From: Geothermobacter hydrogeniphilus
Lineage (GTDB): Bacteria; Desulfobacterota; Desulfuromonadia; Desulfuromonadales; Geothermobacteraceae
Assembly (NCBI RefSeq): GCF_002898515.1
Contig: NZ_PPFX01000027.1
Span: 1 to 56,370, forward strand
Length of the DNA stretch: 56,370 nt
Direction: 5' to 3'
Position 1 is the first letter of the stretch. Every line of letters starts with the position of its first letter. Shown here piece after piece: positions 8,586 through 17,490 of this stretch. Made by a program: the position numbers and the translations under genes. The notes beneath the pieces were generated by a model, which was given only the letters and a program-made list of their open reading frames with translations, searched no databases and was not told where the DNA came from.

Positions 8586-10252
8586 GTGAGGAAAAAAAGG
8601 AGCAGCCGGTTGTCCGGACGGCCGAGGTGCGTACCCGCAAAGGGTTCTCGATTGTCTGGCTGGTACCGCTGGTCGCCCTGGCGATCGGCGGCTGGCTGGT
8701 TTTCAAGGCGGTTTCGGAGCAGGGACCGCTGATCACCATACACTTCAAGACCGCTGAAGGGCTGGAGGCCGGGAAGACCAAGGTCAGGTACAAGGATGTC
8801 GAGGTCGGCAAGGTTGAGGAGATCGACCTTGAACCTGGACTTGACGGGGTGGCGGTCAAGGCGCGGATGAATCCCAGTGCCAAACCGTACCTGACCGACA
8901 AGACCCGTTTCTTCGTGATCCGGGCGCGGATCGCCGCCGGTGAGATCTCGGCCCTCGGCACCCTCCTGTCCGGGGCCTATATCGGTGTCGATCCGGCTAA
9001 GGAGGGGAAGCTGACGAAGGTTTTCGAGGGGCTTGAAAAGCCGCCGGTGATCACCACCGACCGTCCCGGGCGCAAGTTCATGCTTCGTTCGGAAAATCTT
9101 GGTTCTCTGGATATCGGTTCGCCGGTCTACTTCCGCCAGATCAAGGTCGGCCAAGTCATCGACTATGCTTTCAATGATGTCGGCGACGCGGTCAATATCG
9201 AGGTTTTCATCAATGCTCCGCATGACCGGCGAGTCACCCGGGCGACCCGTTTCTGGAATGCCAGCGGTGTTGACATGACGTTGAATGCCGAGGGAATAAG
9301 GATCAACACCCAGTCACTGGTTTCCATTCTTCAGGGGGGAATTGCCTTTGCCACACCGAAACGCCTGGTGGCAAAAGAGCCGGCTCCGGAAGGCTCCCGC
9401 TTTGTTCTTTACCCCGACCGGCAGAGCATTCAGGAACGGGAATACACCATCAAGAACTACTACCTGATGTACTTCGATCAGTCGGTGCGTGGTCTCAGGC
9501 CGGGTGCGCCGGTTGAATTCCGCGGTATCAAGGTCGGCGAGGTGGTTGATGTCCGTCTGGTGATCAATGCCGAGGAGCTGAAAGCGAAAATCCCGGTGTT
9601 GGTGATGATCGAGCCGGAGCGGATGGAATACCGCCACGACAATGAGCCGGCCGAGCCTACTTACGCTCAGCTTAAAGGCCGGGATGCCATCAGCAAGGCC
9701 AAGCAGAAGGAGATGATCCGGCGGGGGCTGCGGGCACAGTTGAAGACCGGCAGCCTGCTGACCGGAGCGCTCTATGTCGACCTGGACATTCATCCGGAGG
9801 CGAAACCGGCCGAGATCTATTACGATGGTCTCTACCCGGTTTTTCCGACTGTCCCCGGTTCGCTGGAGCAGCTCACCGACAAGTTCGAGCGGATCCTGGC
9901 CAAGGTTGAAAAAATTCCCTTTGACAGTATCGGCCACAATCTCGACCAGACCCTGGCAGCGGCCCGCAGTGCGCTGCGGAAGATCGATCGGACCACCGTT
10001 CCGCGGGTGAACGCGGTGCTGCAGAAGGTCGATCAGCAGACGGTTCCCGATCTGAACGCAACTCTGCGACAGCTGGATGAAACCCTGTCCGACATCAAGG
10101 CGACCCTCGGCAGTGATTCGCCCCTGAATTACAATGCCCGTACCGCCCTCGATGAACTCGGCAGCGCGGTGCGCTCGATCCGGGCCCTGACCGAGTACCT
10201 GGAGCGCAATCCTGAAGCCCTGATTTTCGGCAAGAAAGGGGAGCAGAAATGA
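8582..10252 (+). CDS. pqiB: PqiB-like MCE-domain lipid transport protein
   Basis: 556-aa protein with a single N-terminal membrane helix (about residues 20-42) and three MCE (MlaD) domains at about 45-140, 160-240 and 290-400. Their typical sequences are KVRYKDVEVGKVEEIDL, PVYFRQIKVGQVIDYAF and PVEFRGIKVGEVVDVRL. A helical C-terminal part (about 435-540, rich in LDQTL, ALRKID and VLQKVDQQ) resembles the needle-like coiled coil of PqiB. It is predicted to form a periplasmic hexameric tube carrying lipids between membranes. It shares ATGA overlaps with the genes on both sides, which fixes start and operon membership. Confidence 0.92.
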   Translation: MSEEKKEQPVVRTAEVRTRKGFSIVWLVPLVALAIGGWLVFKAVSEQGPLITIHFKTAEGLEAGKTKVRYKDVEVGKVEEIDLEPGLDGVAVKARMNPSAKPYLTDKTRFFVIRARIAAGEISALGTLLSGAYIGVDPAKEGKLTKVFEGLEKPPVITTDRPGRKFMLRSENLGSLDIGSPVYFRQIKVGQVIDYAFNDVGDAVNIEVFINAPHDRRVTRATRFWNASGVDMTLNAEGIRINTQSLVSILQGGIAFATPKRLVAKEPAPEGSRFVLYPDRQSIQEREYTIKNYYLMYFDQSVRGLRPGAPVEFRGIKVGEVVDVRLVINAEELKAKIPVLVMIEPERMEYRHDNEPAEPTYAQLKGRDAISKAKQKEMIRRGLRAQLKTGSLLTGALYVDLDIHPEAKPAEIYYDGLYPVFPTVPGSLEQLTDKFERILAKVEKIPFDSIGHNLDQTLAAARSALRKIDRTTVPRVNAVLQKVDQQTVPDLNATLRQLDETLSDIKATLGSDSPLNYNARTALDELGSAVRSIRALTEYLERNPEALIFGKKGEQK

Positions 10253-10869
10253 TCAAGTTTTTTATGAACAAGATATCAGGGTGCCTTTTGTTTGGACTGG
10301 TTATCGGTCTCGCCGGCTGTGCCGGGCATTCACCGAAAACCTCATTTTACAAGTTGGTTCCGTTGGCTGAACTGGGTGAATTGGATGGGGCTGTGCCGCA
10401 TTATGACTTCAGCGTCGGCGTCGGGCCGATTACTATTCCCGACTATCTCAAAAGACCGCAGATCGTAACCCGTGAGAGTGACAGCAGACTGCAGATCGCA
10501 GAGTTCCACCGCTGGGCCGGTCTGCTGGAAAAGGATATTGCCGCGGTCATGGTCGATAATCTTACGGATCTGCTCGGCAGTGAGAGGGTGGTGACCTATC
10601 CCTGGGATCGTCTGGCCAGGCCCGACTACCGGGTGGTTTATGATATTCAGCGTTTCGATGGAACCCCTGGTGTCGAGGCGGTCCTGAAGGTTCGCTGGAC
10701 GGTTTTCGATACGGCCGCGGGCAAGGTGGAGAAGGTTCTCGGAAAACGCTACCGGCTGCCGTTGGATGGCCCTGGTTATGAATCGCTGGTGAAGGCTGAG
10801 AGTGAACTGCTCGGACAGTTCAGTCGGGACGTGGCCGCCGAGCTGTTGAAAAAGAAGCTGTCGGATTGA
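10249..10869 (+). CDS. pqiC: PqiC-like outer-membrane lipoprotein (ABC-type transport auxiliary)
   Basis: 206-aa lipoprotein with a signal peptide ending in the lipobox IGLAGC near residue 24. The mature part contains the auxiliary-lipoprotein features FYKLVPLAEL and VGVGPITIPDYLKRPQIVTR seen in PqiC/YmbA proteins, and ends in a helix. PqiC anchors the PqiB tube at the outer membrane. ATGA overlap with pqiB. It closes the operon; about 170 nt without a clear terminator follow before the MipA gene. Confidence 0.85.
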   Translation: MIKFFMNKISGCLLFGLVIGLAGCAGHSPKTSFYKLVPLAELGELDGAVPHYDFSVGVGPITIPDYLKRPQIVTRESDSRLQIAEFHRWAGLLEKDIAAVMVDNLTDLLGSERVVTYPWDRLARPDYRVVYDIQRFDGTPGVEAVLKVRWTVFDTAAGKVEKVLGKRYRLPLDGPGYESLVKAESELLGQFSRDVAAELLKKKLSD

Positions 10870-11042
10870 GATGGATGCCCGGGTTCGCATGTTTTTCGAG
10901 CCGTCAGCTTGACTGAAGGATAAGTTTAGTTGCCATTCATTTGATGTTATTCATTAACCAGGACATTTCAGGCTTCTTCGTGTTCGTGAGGAAATGGGGA
11001 CGTTCATTTTGAAAAGAGTATGTCATGCGGATGGAGAAAAAA

Positions 11043-11849
11043 ATGAAACAGATGTTGATTGCCCTGGCGGCGATGGTTTTTCTGGTCAGTGTTGCCGGGT
11101 CGGCACTGGCCTTCGTTGACAGTGAAACCGGTGAAGGAGGGGTGCGGGGGGCGACTCAGATGTCCGCCGGCGCCGGTCTCGTCATGGTTCCCGATTACGA
11201 GGGATCGGACGATTACACCGCGGCGCCGCTGCTGCTCTTTCAGTCCCATTACAAGAGCGGTCGTTTCGTTGATCTTTTCGCCAATCGGTTGCGGGTCAAC
11301 CTGCTGCCGAACGCGCAGTATTATCTCGGCCCTGTGCTGCAGTACCGGGCCAAGCGGGATAATGATGTCGATGACGATCAGGTGAGCCGGATGAAGGAAG
11401 TCGATACCGCCATCGAGGCCGGTGTTTTCGGCGGGTTCGCCCTGAACAACTGGATCGCCAGTATTCAGTACGTCGTCGATGTCTCCGATGCCCATGACGG
11501 CAGCCTGGTGACTCTCAGCGGGGGTTATCGTTACGTGCCCAGCCGGGACCTGACCCTGATGCCGACCCTGTCGACCACCTATGCCGACAGTGATTACATG
11601 CAGACCTATTTCGGCGTCAATGCCGGTAACCGCGGCACGTCCACCCTGCCCAATTTCAAGGCCTCTTCCGGCCTCAAGGATGTGACCGCCGCGCTGCTGG
11701 TCGACTATCATCCCCGGCAGCACTGGAAACTGGTCGGTGGCGCCGGCTTCAAATCCCTGCTCGGTGATGCCTCCGACAGCCCGCTGGTTGATCAGCAGGG
11801 TTCCGATTCGCAGCTGATTGTCGGCATCATGGCCGCCTACCAGTTCTGA
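11043..11849 (+). CDS. MipA/OmpV-family outer-membrane protein
   Basis: 268-aa beta-barrel of the MipA/OmpV family. A signal peptide with predicted cleavage after SALA near residue 21 is followed by the family-typical opening GAGLVMVPDYEGSDDYTAAP. Alternating hydrophobic strands follow, and the C-terminus ends in aromatic Phe (MAAYQF), as BamA substrates do. Start: ATG 11043 has GGAG at 11032-11035 with a 7-nt gap; the in-frame ATG at 11025 would put charged residues before the signal peptide. It stands alone between the pqi operon and a strong terminator. MipA links murein synthases in E. coli, but family members vary in role. Confidence 0.82.
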   Translation: MKQMLIALAAMVFLVSVAGSALAFVDSETGEGGVRGATQMSAGAGLVMVPDYEGSDDYTAAPLLLFQSHYKSGRFVDLFANRLRVNLLPNAQYYLGPVLQYRAKRDNDVDDDQVSRMKEVDTAIEAGVFGGFALNNWIASIQYVVDVSDAHDGSLVTLSGGYRYVPSRDLTLMPTLSTTYADSDYMQTYFGVNAGNRGTSTLPNFKASSGLKDVTAALLVDYHPRQHWKLVGGAGFKSLLGDASDSPLVDQQGSDSQLIVGIMAAYQF

Positions 11850-11881
11850 AAATCCTTTCGTATTCCTGTTCCATGTGAAAG

Positions 11882-11922
11882 ACCGGCCCGAGTTGACTAA
11901 CAACTCGGGCCGGTTGCCTTTT
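11882..11922 (+). terminator. intrinsic terminator after the MipA gene
   Basis: Perfect 14-bp stem (11882-11895 with 11901-11914, arm accggcccgagttg) around the loop actaa, followed by tgcctttt. It lies 33 nt after the stop codon. Confidence 0.9.
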
Positions 11923-12148
11923 GGCCGGCGACATGACCTGCTTCTTAGAGAGGATGTGTGAGGCCGCTGCGGCGGAATAAGCGGGGCGTTCCATTGAAAA
12001 TATGCCGGAACCGGCTAGAATGTCAAACATGCCAGGACAGCTTTTCTTTTATTTTTTCAATAAGATAGATTGAATCAACGAGTTCATTTGAAACGGGTCA
12101 GTGTTTCAGGATACCTGTCCCTGAGCTTGACAGGCAGAAGGTTCGATT

Positions 12149-13906
12149 TTGAAGTTCTTTTGGGGGCGCATTTTCGTTCCGGTTCTTTTGTGGACGGCTC
12201 TTTTTTCCGGATTCGCGGTCGCGGCCGATGTTCGACTGGTTGTCAGCGGGGTCAAGGGGGCGTTGCGCAAGAATGTTGAGGCGGCGTTGCAGTTGCCGAG
12301 CGGGCTGGTCCACGACGGCCGGACCAATCGTCGCTGGCTGGAGCGCCTGCTGCAGAAGGCCCCGGCGGATGCCCGCAAGGCCCTGGAACCGCTCGGCTAT
12401 TATCATGTTCAAGTCAAAGCGGAACGGGTCAGGGTGCGGGAGCGGGAGGAGTTGCGGGTGCAGGTCGACCCCGGTGAGCCGGTTCGCCTGGGTCGGGTGC
12501 GGGTGGCGGTGACCGGCCCGGGTGCCGAACGGTTGCCGTTGCGACGGATGGTTGTCGGTTTTCCGCTGAAAAGTGGGGATCAGCTCAATCACAAGGCTTA
12601 CGAGGATGCCAAGCTGGCCCTGCGGGTGGCCGCGGTTGATCTTGGTTATCTCAAGGCGAAATATCGGCGCAGCCGGGTCGAGGTTGACGTCGAAGCTTAT
12701 CGCGCCGAAGTTGATCTGGAGCTGGAGACCGGTCCATTATTTTATTTCGGTGAGATCAGTATTGAGGAGGGCGATTCGTTCCCTCCCGATTTTTTACGGC
12801 GCTATCTTGAATTCTCCGCCGGTGATATCTTCTCCAATAAACAATTGAGCCGTACCCGGATCAATTTCCTCAAGGCCGACCGGTTTGATGATATCCAGCT
12901 GATTCCTGAAATCGAGCTTGCCAGGCGGCAGCTGGTGCCGATCCGTATCCGCCTCAAGGAAGGCGCCCGGCGCCGGCTGCGGGCCGGGGTCGGTTACGGT
13001 ACCAATACCGGTGCGCGCCTGACCCTCAATTACCAGGAGCTGAATCTCTGGCAGCGCGCTCACCGTTTCGAGGCCGATTTCAGCCTGGCACAGAAAACCC
13101 AGGCGCTCATCATCCGCTATACCATCCCCCTGCCGGGCCATAAGGAAAATTCCTGGGGGATCAACGCCGGACTCTCCAAGGAAGATATCGATGTCTATGA
13201 AACCGAGATTATTCATCTTGAAGGCGAGCGGGTTTACGGTCTCGGCAGTGATGCCGTCATCTCGTTTTCCCTTCGCCAGCAACGTGAGGATTACACCATC
13301 GGCCGGCGTTCCGATATCTCGACCTTGCTGCTGCCGGGAATCCGTTATCAACGCCGACATTATGATGACCCGGTCAATCCGAACCGGGGTTTTCAGTATC
13401 GCCTGGAGCTGACCGGCAGTCACGACGCGTTGCTTTCCGACAGCACGCTGTTGCGCTTTACCGGGGGCGGGGCGCTGATGCAGCCGTTGGGGGAGGACTG
13501 GACCCTGTTGCTGCGCAGTTATTTCGGACTGCTGGCCCATGATGGTGATTTCAATGATGTGCCGGTTTCGATGCGGTTTTTCGTCGGTGGCGACAATGGT
13601 GTGCGCGGCTACGCCTACAAGTCCCGCGGGGCGACCGATGAAACCGGGCGGGTGATCGGTGGTGACGGTCTGGCCGGAGGAAGCCTGGAGGTGGAATATG
13701 CCTTCAGCAAACGCTATGGGGCCGCCCTCTTCTATGACGTCGGAAGTTCTTTCATGGCTTTTCAGCAGGTGCGTTTTATCCAGGGGGCCGGTGTCGGTGC
13801 CCGAGTCTATACCCCGGTCGGTCCGATCAAGATCGACCTGGCACGCCAGCTTCATGAGCCAAACCCGGGCTGGCGCATTCACTTCAGTGTCGGGTTTGAC
13901 CTGTGA
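12149..13906 (+). CDS. tamA: TamA-like outer-membrane translocation protein (Omp85 family)
   Basis: 585-aa Omp85-family barrel. The signal peptide ends at GFAVAAD near residue 25. POTRA domains span roughly residues 27-270, and a 16-strand barrel from about 275 to the end contains VRGYAYKSRGATDE near residue 495, close to the VRGY motif of strand/loop 6, and ends in the aromatic FSVGFDL. The TTG at 12149 is the only start that preserves the signal peptide; AGAAGG at 12136-12141 lies just upstream. A GTGA overlap with tamB downstream supports a TamA-TamB pair, which inserts outer-membrane proteins and, in newer work, helps lipid transport. Confidence 0.9.
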   Translation: MKFFWGRIFVPVLLWTALFSGFAVAADVRLVVSGVKGALRKNVEAALQLPSGLVHDGRTNRRWLERLLQKAPADARKALEPLGYYHVQVKAERVRVREREELRVQVDPGEPVRLGRVRVAVTGPGAERLPLRRMVVGFPLKSGDQLNHKAYEDAKLALRVAAVDLGYLKAKYRRSRVEVDVEAYRAEVDLELETGPLFYFGEISIEEGDSFPPDFLRRYLEFSAGDIFSNKQLSRTRINFLKADRFDDIQLIPEIELARRQLVPIRIRLKEGARRRLRAGVGYGTNTGARLTLNYQELNLWQRAHRFEADFSLAQKTQALIIRYTIPLPGHKENSWGINAGLSKEDIDVYETEIIHLEGERVYGLGSDAVISFSLRQQREDYTIGRRSDISTLLLPGIRYQRRHYDDPVNPNRGFQYRLELTGSHDALLSDSTLLRFTGGGALMQPLGEDWTLLLRSYFGLLAHDGDFNDVPVSMRFFVGGDNGVRGYAYKSRGATDETGRVIGGDGLAGGSLEVEYAFSKRYGAALFYDVGSSFMAFQQVRFIQGAGVGARVYTPVGPIKIDLARQLHEPNPGWRIHFSVGFDL

Positions 13907-16900
13907 CGCGGCGGCTAAAAGGCCTGTTCGCGGCCCTGACGCTGTTGCTGCTGGTGCTCGTTGCCGGCGGCTGGTTGCTTTACAGCTCTTCCGGGGCCTG
14001 CTGGCTGCTGCAGCGGATTGATGGCCTCGGCGGTGTCCGGATCGAGGTCGGTTCGCTGCAGGGGCAATTGGCGACGGGTCTTGACCTGCAGGGGGTGCAG
14101 GTTGCCTGGGATGGTGGCCGGCTGGCGTTCTCGGAGTTGCAGTTCGGCTGGAACCCGTGGGCGTTGTTCGGTGGCGGGGTGGATATTGGGCAGCTGCGGG
14201 TGACGGATCTTGATCTGTGGGTCGATACGACCGCGACGGATTCCGAACCACTGACGACACTACTGCCGTTGACGGCCGCCCGGCTTGAGCTGCCCGCTCC
14301 CTGGCCGCTGCCCGCCTGGCTGCATGGCGAGATCAGGCAGCTGCGGCTGAGCCGCTTCAATTATCATTCCGTCGACGGGGTGACGGTGATTGCCGACCGT
14401 ATCGAAGGTCGACTGCAGTTGCGTGACCGGCTGCTGCAGATCTCTCCCGCTATTTACATGTCTCCCTACGTTGAGCTTTCCGGTGACCTGCGCTGGGATC
14501 TGCGGACCATGCGTCTTGACTACCGGGCCGAGGTGGTCCTGCCGGAAGAGCTGGTGTCCGGGGAATCTCTGGGGAGCGTCGGGTTGCCGGCGACCGCGAC
14601 CGGGAGGCTTCAGGTTCAGGGTGACTGGCGGGTCTATCGCGGCACCCTGCAGTTGCGGAACGGTCCGACCAGCCTGGCGGGGGAGGTGTTCGGCAATCTC
14701 GACGGGGTCTGGTTGCGGAACCTTCAGGGCAACTGGCTGCAGGGGCAATTGGAACAGGGACGGCTCGATCTTGACTGGCGTCGGGATTTCCGCATGGACT
14801 GGAGGGTGACGGTCGGGCACCTCAACCCGGCCGAAACCGTCCTTGGCAGGGCCGGCGATCTTTCCTTTTCCGGCAGCGGCAGTCTCCAGGTTCCGGATAC
14901 CGCTCCGCTGGTGATCGCGGCGGCCGTCGACAACCTGCACGGACAGCTGCAGGGATATCCGCTCACCGGTCGTGGCCGAATCCGCCTGGTCGGGGATGAG
15001 CTTTCCTTTCAGGATCTGCAGTTGCGTTCCGAGGGGCTGGTGCTGAGGGCCGCGGGTGATCTGGCCGAGCGTTTCGATTTCCAACTCAAGGTGGACGATC
15101 TTTCCCGTTGGCTCGAAGGCGCTGCCGGGGAGATCGCCGGGGGCGGTTGGCTGCGGTTTGACGACGGCGGATGGGCCGGTACCGGCAAGGTGTCGGGACA
15201 GCAGTTGCAGTGGCGTGGGCTGCGGATCGGCGATCTGCAGGTGAACGCCGCCCATCCCGGGGCGGAGGACGCGCTGAATATCAACATCAGTGCTGCGGAT
15301 ATTGATCAGGGAGGGCTTCAGATCTCAACCCTGAACGCGGTTGTTGCCGGTCTCACGGAGGATCATCGGCTTGACTTGCGACTGGAGGGGCCGGAAGGAT
15401 CCCTGGCTTTGACGGCGGTCGGCAGTTGGGACGGAGAGGAATGGCGCGGCACCGTGGAGCATTTCACCTCCAGGCTGCTTGATGGCGCGGCGCTGATGCT
15501 CCAGCATCCGGCTGCCGTACGCTGGAGTGCGCGGCGCTGGGCGGTTGCCCCGCTGCTGGTGACCGGGGCTGCCGGTGAGAGTCTGCGGCTGGCTGGACAC
15601 TACCAGGTTGAACGGCGTGCCGGCGATATTTCCGGTTCCTGGCGCAAGCTGCGACTGGAGCGCCTGGCGTCGCTGCTGCCGGAACAGATCCTGCGGGGGG
15701 AAAGTTCCGGTTCCTTCAGCCTGCAACTGCAGGCCGGTCGCCCTGTCCAGCTCGCATTGAAGATCGATGCCGCCGGGGAGTTGCGGCATCAATCCTGGGA
15801 CGAAGCGCTGCAGGAATTGCATCTCAACCTCGATTGGCATCAGCGCCAGCTGATCTTCAGTGTCCGGGCCGTCGGCAGCAAGGGCGGTAATCTGGAATTT
15901 TCCGGTGACGCCCGGCAGCCACTCGGCCTGGATTTCCCCGAGGAGGGCCAGTTTCATTTTTCCGCGGCCGGGTTGCGGCTTGCCGCCCTGCGCCGCCGGC
16001 TGCCGGCGGAGCTGTCGGTGCGGGGTCATGTCGCCCTTGAAGGAGAAGGGCGTTGGCTTGGCGGCGGACGTTTCCGCTTGAACGGAACAGCAACTGGCAG
16101 CGGCGCCGAGTTGTCCTGGCGTGACGGTCGGGGTGTGCTTCATTCACGGCTGAAGGAAGCCGGCCTGGAGTGGCAGTGGCAGGAGAGGACCCTGCGACTG
16201 GGGTGTCGACTGGTCCTGAACGATGGGGGAGGATTGAATGGTGAGCTGGTTTTGCCCTTGTCCGCCGCCTGGCCGCCCGTTATCGATCGAGATGCCCCGT
16301 TGACGGGTGCCGTCAGTGGGGAGCTGGCTGAAACCGGCATGCTCGAAGCCCTGTTACCGATGCCGATCGAGGAGTTGAGCGGCCGGCTGGTCCTTGACTT
16401 GGGCCTGGGCGGCACCCTGCACCGTCCCGCGCTGCAGGGTCGGGTCGGTTTGCGGCAGGCCGGTGCCTACCTGCCGCAGCTTGGTATCAGCCTGCGGCCG
16501 ATCGAACTGGACATGCGGCTGAGTGGAGATCGGGCCGAAATCGAGACGTTGCGCATCGTGTCCGGGGCCAGTGCCCTGCAGGGGCGAGGCTGGTTGAAGA
16601 TTGGGGGAGAGGGAGGCTTTCGCTACCGGTTGGAGCTTCAGGGGGATAATTTCCTGGCCGCCGATTTGCCTGAGCTGGTCGTCGAGCTTTCCCCCGAGAT
16701 TGAATTTACGGGTGACGCTGAGCGGCTGCAGGTCACGGGCCGGGTGCTGGTGCCGCGCCTTGAGTTGCGTGGGGTCCGGGCGGCGCCCGAGGTTCCTCCC
16801 AGTCCTGACGTGGTGGTCCTGCAAACGAAATCACCGGTCGCTGCCGACGCGACAGCATGGCAGCCGGAAGTGCTGTTGAAGGTGGTTCTCGGTGACCGGG

Positions 16901-17472
16901 TGACGGTGGCGGCGGGGGGCGTGAACGCCCGTCTTGGCGGGACTGTCGATATCAGACTCGCGGCTGGCGGAGTACCCCGTGCCGATGGCGAGATTCATAT
17001 CGTCGAAGGTGATTTCGCGGCCTACGGGGTGCGTCTGAAGATCCGTCACGGGCGACTTCGCTATCGGTCCGCGGCGCTGAATAACCCGTCCCTGGATATT
17101 CTGGCGATGCGCGACCTGGGGCAGCTTCAGGCCGGCGTGCAGATCGGCGGCACGGCCAGGAGGCCGCGCATCACCCTCCATTCACGTCCGGCGATGCCGG
17201 AAAAAGATATCCTGCTGGCGATTGTCACAGGTCGCCGGGCGACTTCAAGCGGTGGTGATGAAGGGATGCTGATGCTCGGAACCGGAGCCCTGATGGCTCC
17301 CGGCGAATCCCTCTTCTCCAAGATCGGCCTGACCAATATTGATCTTCAGGGACTTTTTTCCGGGGAGGGCGGGTTGCGGCTGCGCCATCGCCTGGCCAAG
17401 CGCTGGGAGGTCGAGTCGGTACTCGGCATCAACAGCGGTATCGATCTCTTTTACCTGATTGAATTCCATTGA
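13903..17472 (+). CDS. tamB: TamB-like translocation and assembly module protein
   Basis: 1189-aa AsmA/TamB-type protein: one N-terminal membrane helix (about residues 8-28), then a very long stretch of repeated amphipathic beta strands that would form a periplasmic groove. It ends in the conserved DUF490/TamB domain (about 1030-1189), including MPEKDILLAIVTGR and a terminal phenylalanine-containing FYLIEFH. TamB spans from the inner membrane to TamA. The start is GTG at 13903 overlapping the tamA stop. Length fits the family (about 1260 in E. coli). Confidence 0.92.
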   Translation: MTRRLKGLFAALTLLLLVLVAGGWLLYSSSGACWLLQRIDGLGGVRIEVGSLQGQLATGLDLQGVQVAWDGGRLAFSELQFGWNPWALFGGGVDIGQLRVTDLDLWVDTTATDSEPLTTLLPLTAARLELPAPWPLPAWLHGEIRQLRLSRFNYHSVDGVTVIADRIEGRLQLRDRLLQISPAIYMSPYVELSGDLRWDLRTMRLDYRAEVVLPEELVSGESLGSVGLPATATGRLQVQGDWRVYRGTLQLRNGPTSLAGEVFGNLDGVWLRNLQGNWLQGQLEQGRLDLDWRRDFRMDWRVTVGHLNPAETVLGRAGDLSFSGSGSLQVPDTAPLVIAAAVDNLHGQLQGYPLTGRGRIRLVGDELSFQDLQLRSEGLVLRAAGDLAERFDFQLKVDDLSRWLEGAAGEIAGGGWLRFDDGGWAGTGKVSGQQLQWRGLRIGDLQVNAAHPGAEDALNINISAADIDQGGLQISTLNAVVAGLTEDHRLDLRLEGPEGSLALTAVGSWDGEEWRGTVEHFTSRLLDGAALMLQHPAAVRWSARRWAVAPLLVTGAAGESLRLAGHYQVERRAGDISGSWRKLRLERLASLLPEQILRGESSGSFSLQLQAGRPVQLALKIDAAGELRHQSWDEALQELHLNLDWHQRQLIFSVRAVGSKGGNLEFSGDARQPLGLDFPEEGQFHFSAAGLRLAALRRRLPAELSVRGHVALEGEGRWLGGGRFRLNGTATGSGAELSWRDGRGVLHSRLKEAGLEWQWQERTLRLGCRLVLNDGGGLNGELVLPLSAAWPPVIDRDAPLTGAVSGELAETGMLEALLPMPIEELSGRLVLDLGLGGTLHRPALQGRVGLRQAGAYLPQLGISLRPIELDMRLSGDRAEIETLRIVSGASALQGRGWLKIGGEGGFRYRLELQGDNFLAADLPELVVELSPEIEFTGDAERLQVTGRVLVPRLELRGVRAAPEVPPSPDVVVLQTKSPVAADATAWQPEVLLKVVLGDRVTVAAGGVNARLGGTVDIRLAAGGVPRADGEIHIVEGDFAAYGVRLKIRHGRLRYRSAALNNPSLDILAMRDLGQLQAGVQIGGTARRPRITLHSRPAMPEKDILLAIVTGRRATSSGGDEGMLMLGTGALMAPGESLFSKIGLTNIDLQGLFSGEGGLRLRHRLAKRWEVESVLGINSGIDLFYLIEFH

Positions 17473-17490
17473 ACGGGATTCTGGAGACTG

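Noticed and set aside
12794-14260. Antisense open frame across the tamA-tamB junction
   Set aside because: Proline/serine/arginine-rich shadow of two clear genes that overlap by GTGA.
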